DNA of 64,000 nucleotides from contig NZ_CP109427.1 in assembly GCF_036250695.1 (NCBI RefSeq), positions 3,720,001 to 3,784,000 of the forward strand, read 5' to 3'. The notes under the pieces were generated by a model. That model had not been told where the DNA came from and searched no databases. It saw only the letters and a program-made list of their open reading frames with translations. Source of the DNA: Streptomyces sp. NBC_01497. GTDB taxonomy: Bacteria; Actinomycetota; Actinomycetes; Streptomycetales; Streptomycetaceae. Below are positions 60,524 to 64,000 of the stretch, one piece after another (position 1 is the first letter of the stretch; every line of letters starts with the position of its first letter). A program made the translations under genes and the position numbers.

Positions 60524-61744
60524 ATGACGAACTTCTTCGGGCACCGCGACAGCCACCACAGCGACGACCAGTCCTTCGGCGAGCAGCCTGAGCAGGCACA
60601 GCACGAGTCTCACCAGGCATCGCAGCAGCCGTACCCGTCATCCCCCGCCGACCCCGGGACGCCGTCGGGGCCGACCGGGCCCGAGGCGAACACCGCGCAC
60701 GGGACACCCGAGACGTTCGGGGGCTTCGCGGACTCCGCCTACCCGCCGCCGCCGGCCTACGCCCCCGCGCACGGCGGGAAGCGCCGGCGGGCCCGCGGTC
60801 CCGTGGCCCTGGTGGCGGCCGTGGCGCTCGCGGCGGCCGTCGTCGGTGGCGGCGTGGCGACCGTGCTCACGAAGAACGCGGACAACAACGCCAACGCCAG
60901 CACGACCGTCGGCGTCAGCGGTACGACGGTCTCGCAGAGCAGCAAGGGCACCGTGGCCGGGGTCGCGCAGGCCGTCTCCCCCGCGATCGTGGAGATCACG
61001 GCCGACTCGCAGGCCGGTGAGTCCATCGGTTCCGGCATCGTCATCAGCGCCGACGGCCAGGTCCTCACGAACAACCACGTCGTGTCCGGCGCCTCGCAGG
61101 TCAAGGTGAAGATGACCGACGGCAAGACGTACACCGCGAGCGTCACGGGCACAGACCCGGACAAGGACCTCGCCCTCATCAAGCTCCAGGGCGCGAGCGG
61201 CCTGAAGACGGCCACGCTCGGCGACTCGGACTCCGTGCACGTGGGCGACCAGGTCGTCGCCATCGGCTCACCGCAGGGCCTGCAGGGCACCGTCACCAGC
61301 GGCATCATCTCGGCCTTGAACCGCGACGTCACGGTCCCCAAGGAGGACGGCAGCAGCCAGAGCCAGGGCGGCGAGGGCCAGCAGAGCCAGGACGGCGGGG
61401 GCCTCGGCGGCAGCGAGGGCGACGGGTCGGGCGGCGGCAGCGACAACTGGCCGTTCGAGTTCGGCGGCCAGCAGTTCAACGGCGACACCGGCAGCCAGAC
61501 GACGACGTACAAAGCGTTCCAGACCGACGCGTCCCTCAACCCCGGCAACTCCGGCGGCGCCCTGATCGACATGAACGGCGACATCGTCGGCATCAACTCC
61601 GCGATGTACGCGCCCGCCTCCGGCAGCGGCACGAGCGCCGACTCCAGCTCGGCGGGGAGCGTCGGCCTCGGCTTCGCCATCCCCGTCAACACCGTCAAGG
61701 CCGACCTGAACTCACTGCGCGACGGCGGCAGCTCCGCCAACTGA
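60524..61744 (+). CDS. Membrane-anchored HtrA-like serine protease without PDZ domain
   Basis: A 406-residue trypsin-like protease. Residues 1-88 are a polar, Gln/Pro-rich cytoplasmic head, one membrane segment lies at about 92-115, and the extracytoplasmic protease has H185 in TNNHVV, D215 in DKDLALI and S343 in GNSGGAL. The Ser/Gly/Gln-rich loop at 272-325 is an insertion. The chain ends soon after the last protease strands, with no PDZ domain. It is probably an envelope stress protease under the downstream two-component system. Confidence 0.93.
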   Translation: MTNFFGHRDSHHSDDQSFGEQPEQAQHESHQASQQPYPSSPADPGTPSGPTGPEANTAHGTPETFGGFADSAYPPPPAYAPAHGGKRRRARGPVALVAAVALAAAVVGGGVATVLTKNADNNANASTTVGVSGTTVSQSSKGTVAGVAQAVSPAIVEITADSQAGESIGSGIVISADGQVLTNNHVVSGASQVKVKMTDGKTYTASVTGTDPDKDLALIKLQGASGLKTATLGDSDSVHVGDQVVAIGSPQGLQGTVTSGIISALNRDVTVPKEDGSSQSQGGEGQQSQDGGGLGGSEGDGSGGGSDNWPFEFGGQQFNGDTGSQTTTYKAFQTDASLNPGNSGGALIDMNGDIVGINSAMYAPASGSGTSADSSSAGSVGLGFAIPVNTVKADLNSLRDGGSSAN

Positions 61745-61845
61745 CACCCGGGCCGCGCCACCGGCCCGCCCGGCGGACCCCGGCGGCCCGCCGGGGCAGC
61801 GCGCCGCGAAGCGCACAGAGGAACTGAGGAGAGGACGGACCAGCC

Positions 61846-62655
61846 GTGGCCGACTCCGTTACCTTCGGATACGACAACGAGGGTATGGACGGACGAGGGA
61901 GCAGCGACATGAGTTCCGCCGAGGTGGACACCCAGCGGATCCTGATCGTCGATGACGAACCCGCCGTGCGTGAGGCTCTTCGCAGGAGCCTCACGTTCGA
62001 CGGGTACGACACCGAGGTCGCCGTCGACGGCTTCGACGCTCTCACCAAGGCCGAGGCGTACGCGCCCGACCTCATCGTGCTGGACATCCAGATGCCGCGC
62101 ATGGACGGCCTCACGGCCGCCCGCAGGCTCCGCAACAGCGGCTCGAAGGTACCGATCCTGATGCTCACCGCCCGTGACACGGTCGGTGACCGCGTGACGG
62201 GGCTCGACGCGGGCGCGGACGACTACCTGGTGAAGCCGTTCGAGCTCGACGAGCTGTTCGCCCGCATCCGCGCCCTGCTGCGCCGCAGCTCGTACCTGGC
62301 GTCCGCCCTCGGCGTCGGGGACCTGCCGGACAACGACGTCCTGTCGTTCGCGGACCTCAGGATGGACCTGACGACGCGCGACGTCACACGCGGCGAGCGC
62401 CGCGTCGAGCTGACGCGCACCGAGTTCACCCTGCTGGAGATGTTCCTCGCGCACCCGCGCCAGGTGCTGACCCGCGAGCAGATCCTCAAGGCCGTGTGGG
62501 GCTTCGACTTCGAACCGAGTTCCAACTCCCTCGACGTGTACGTGATGTACCTGCGCCGCAAGACGGAGGGCGGCGGTGAGCCCCGGCTGGTCCACACCGT
62601 GCGCGGCGTCGGCTACGTCCTGCGCTCCGACGCCGGCTCCGGCGGCCCCGTATGA
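61846..62655 (+). CDS. MprA-like OmpR-family response regulator
   Basis: A 269-residue regulator: receiver domain with D36-D37, phosphoacceptor D80 in [13 protein letters not shown] and K130 in YLVKPFE, and winged helix from about 160 ending [10 protein letters not shown]. The start GTG at 61846 has AGGAGAGG upstream; the ATG at 61909, just before the receiver fold, is the alternative and gives 248 residues. Overlaps the kinase start by ATGA. Best match is the mycobacterial MprA type, which controls stress and HtrA-like proteases. Confidence 0.93.
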   Translation: MADSVTFGYDNEGMDGRGSSDMSSAEVDTQRILIVDDEPAVREALRRSLTFDGYDTEVAVDGFDALTKAEAYAPDLIVLDIQMPRMDGLTAARRLRNSGSKVPILMLTARDTVGDRVTGLDAGADDYLVKPFELDELFARIRALLRRSSYLASALGVGDLPDNDVLSFADLRMDLTTRDVTRGERRVELTRTEFTLLEMFLAHPRQVLTREQILKAVWGFDFEPSSNSLDVYVMYLRRKTEGGGEPRLVHTVRGVGYVLRSDAGSGGPV

Positions 62656-64000
62656 CGGACTCCTCACCCCCCGAACGGCCGCACGACACGCACGACACGC
62701 ACGGCTCGACCGGACCGGTCGAGGAGGGCAGCGGCCCGGGCGACCGTGGACGGTACGGGCACGGCGGTGCGGGAGAACCAGGCCGCGCGGGCGTCGGCCG
62801 GGACGCGGAGGCCGACGAGACCGAGGGGATCGGCGGCTCCCGCCGGCACCCGCAGGGCGCCGGCGGGAGCCGCGCCGGTGCCCCCCATACCTTCGCCATC
62901 CGGCTGACCGCCCCGGTACGGCGCTTCGGCGCGCTGCCGATCCGGTCCCGGATGGCGCTGCTGGTGGCCGCAGCGGTGGCCATCGCGGTGGCCGTCGTCG
63001 CCGTCTCCAGCTGGCTGCTCACCCGCAGCCAGCTGCAGAACGAGCTCGACAACTCCCTGCGCAACAGCACCGCTCCGAGCAGCCAGATCGCCAGCGCCCT
63101 GCAGACCTGCGAGGACGGCGCCGGCTCCACCTCGTCGAACAAGGCCGCACCCGACGCCTCCGAGCAGGCCTTCGCCTACTTCCAGGTCGTGGACGCGAAC
63201 GGCTCGCGCTGCGTCGCGCTCGGCTCCCAGCCCGTGAAGGTCGAGCAGCAGGACGTGGCCGTGGCCCGGGGCGAGGAGGAGGAGTCGCCGGTGCACACCA
63301 GCACCACGGACGGCGGCCAGGAGGTCCAGGTCCACACCCGGCTCCAGACCATCCGGATCGGGCCGCCCGGCGGGTCGAGCCCCCAGCCCGTGGCGGTCAC
63401 CATCTCGCGGCCCGTCGACGAGATCCAGACCTCGCTCAACCGGCTCGCCCTGCTGCTCGCGGTGGTCGCCGGGGTCGGTGTGCTCGGGGCGGGCGCCGCC
63501 GGTCTGTGGATCGCGCGGACCGGGCTGCGCCCCGTGGACGGGCTCACCCGGGCCGTCGAGCACGTGGCCCGCACGGAAGACCTCAGCGTCCGCATCCCCG
63601 TCGACGGGGAGGACGAGATCGCCCGGCTGTCCCGGTCGTTCAACTCGATGACCGCCGCGCTGGCCTCGTCCCGCGACCGCCAGTCGCAGCTGATCGCCGA
63701 CGCGGGCCACGAGCTGCGCACCCCGCTCACGTCGCTGCGCACCAACATCGAGCTGCTGGCGCGAAGCGAGGAGACGGGCCGCGCGATCCCGCCCGACGAC
63801 CGCCGCGAGCTGATGGCGTCGGTGAAGGCCCAGATGACGGAGCTCGCGGCGCTCATCGGCGACCTCCAGGAACTCTCCAGGCCGGACGCGCTCACGCCGG
63901 GGACGGTGCAGGTGGTCGCCCTGCACGAGGTCGTGGAGCACGCCCTGCGCCGCGCCCGGCTGCGCGGGCCCGGCCTGGCGATCGACGCCACCACCGCCAC
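62652..64000 (+). CDS. MprB-like sensor histidine kinase (3' truncated by window end)
   Basis: The gene starts at the ATG overlapping the regulator stop and runs off the window after 449 codons. A 90-residue disordered head is followed by a membrane segment at about 101-123, an extracytoplasmic sensor loop, a second segment at about 263-288, a HAMP domain to about 340 and the phosphoacceptor H353 in AGHELRTP. The ATPase domain is beyond the end. With the protease and regulator this is an MprAB-HtrA-type envelope stress unit. Confidence 0.93.
   Translation, partial: MTDSSPPERPHDTHDTHGSTGPVEEGSGPGDRGRYGHGGAGEPGRAGVGRDAEADETEGIGGSRRHPQGAGGSRAGAPHTFAIRLTAPVRRFGALPIRSRMALLVAAAVAIAVAVVAVSSWLLTRSQLQNELDNSLRNSTAPSSQIASALQTCEDGAGSTSSNKAAPDASEQAFAYFQVVDANGSRCVALGSQPVKVEQQDVAVARGEEEESPVHTSTTDGGQEVQVHTRLQTIRIGPPGGSSPQPVAVTISRPVDEIQTSLNRLALLLAVVAGVGVLGAGAAGLWIARTGLRPVDGLTRAVEHVARTEDLSVRIPVDGEDEIARLSRSFNSMTAALASSRDRQSQLIADAGHELRTPLTSLRTNIELLARSEETGRAIPPDDRRELMASVKAQMTELAALIGDLQELSRPDALTPGTVQVVALHEVVEHALRRARLRGPGLAIDATTA

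Noticed and set aside
60757..62667. Minus-strand ORF of 636 codons
   Set aside because: It is antisense to the serine protease and response regulator with intact active-site residues.
1..64000. CRISPR arrays, rRNA genes, prophage or biosynthetic gene clusters
   Set aside because: No spaced repeat arrays, no rRNA motifs, no integrase or structural phage genes and no polyketide or peptide synthetase modules were seen.

Overview
The window is a very GC-rich chromosomal segment with strong third-position GC bias, GTG starts and dense coding on both strands. Several genes are diagnostic of Streptomyces: an RsiG with two c-di-GMP signature motifs, Nur, the GlnR orphan regulator, MshA and PhoRP/PhoU. 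I read it as core-chromosome DNA of a Streptomyces or close relative, with accessory patches. There is no rRNA, convincing tRNA, CRISPR array, intact insertion sequence or biosynthetic gene cluster.

Region 1 (1-13.9 kb): the 3' end of a lipoprotein-like gene; phoP and phoR divergent from phoU across a PHO box; a small metallothionein; an oxidoreductase/TetR divergon with two identical palindromic operators; a TDT-family carrier; gpmA; an MFS transporter; a DsrE-like protein; and three overlapping genes for membrane-anchored exported proteins of unknown function.

Region 2 (13.9-25.7 kb): a 33-residue membrane peptide, a nitrobindin-like protein, nur, ygfZ, dtd, rsiG, an asparaginase II, an Eis-like acetyltransferase, a TetR, then accessory enzymes (DUF899, a VanX-like peptidase, an F420-type reductase, GNAT, nucleotidyltransferase).

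Region 3 (25.7-41.0 kb): a GntR/YtrA-ABC transporter operon, a methyltransferase, an LmeA-like protein, a TetR-DUF6230-DUF6114 island with a secreted protein, mshA-ybjN, another methyltransferase, an NlpC/P60 hydrolase and a SpoIIE-type phosphatase with a receiver-like domain.

Region 4 (41.0-51.5 kb): DUF2516, an HbhA-like protein and an XRE regulator in the same order as mycobacterial Rv0476-Rv0475-Rv0474, followed by a patchy accessory zone (NUDIX between direct repeats, unknown protein, methyltransferase, MmyB-like regulator/SDR divergon, a 138-bp tandem duplication, TetR/EmrB-type exporter divergon, and a decayed second exporter).

Region 5 (51.5-64 kb): DUF3099, DUF1416, a thiosulfate sulfurtransferase preceded by a Cys-rich leader peptide, LmeA-like protein, a large membrane protein, a MoaD/ThiS protein and a hydrolase, all leftward; then glnR (preceded by a promoter, a promoter-proximal terminator and a coupled 57-codon ORF), a LacI regulator, a PDZ-less HtrA-like protease and an MprAB-like two-component system cut by the window end.

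Recurring themes are extracytoplasmic stress and cell-envelope functions, global nutrient control (phosphate, nitrogen, nickel, sulfur), many candidate leaderless promoters (a TANNNT box six or seven bases before the start codon), and small tandem duplications that span the stop codons of genes.
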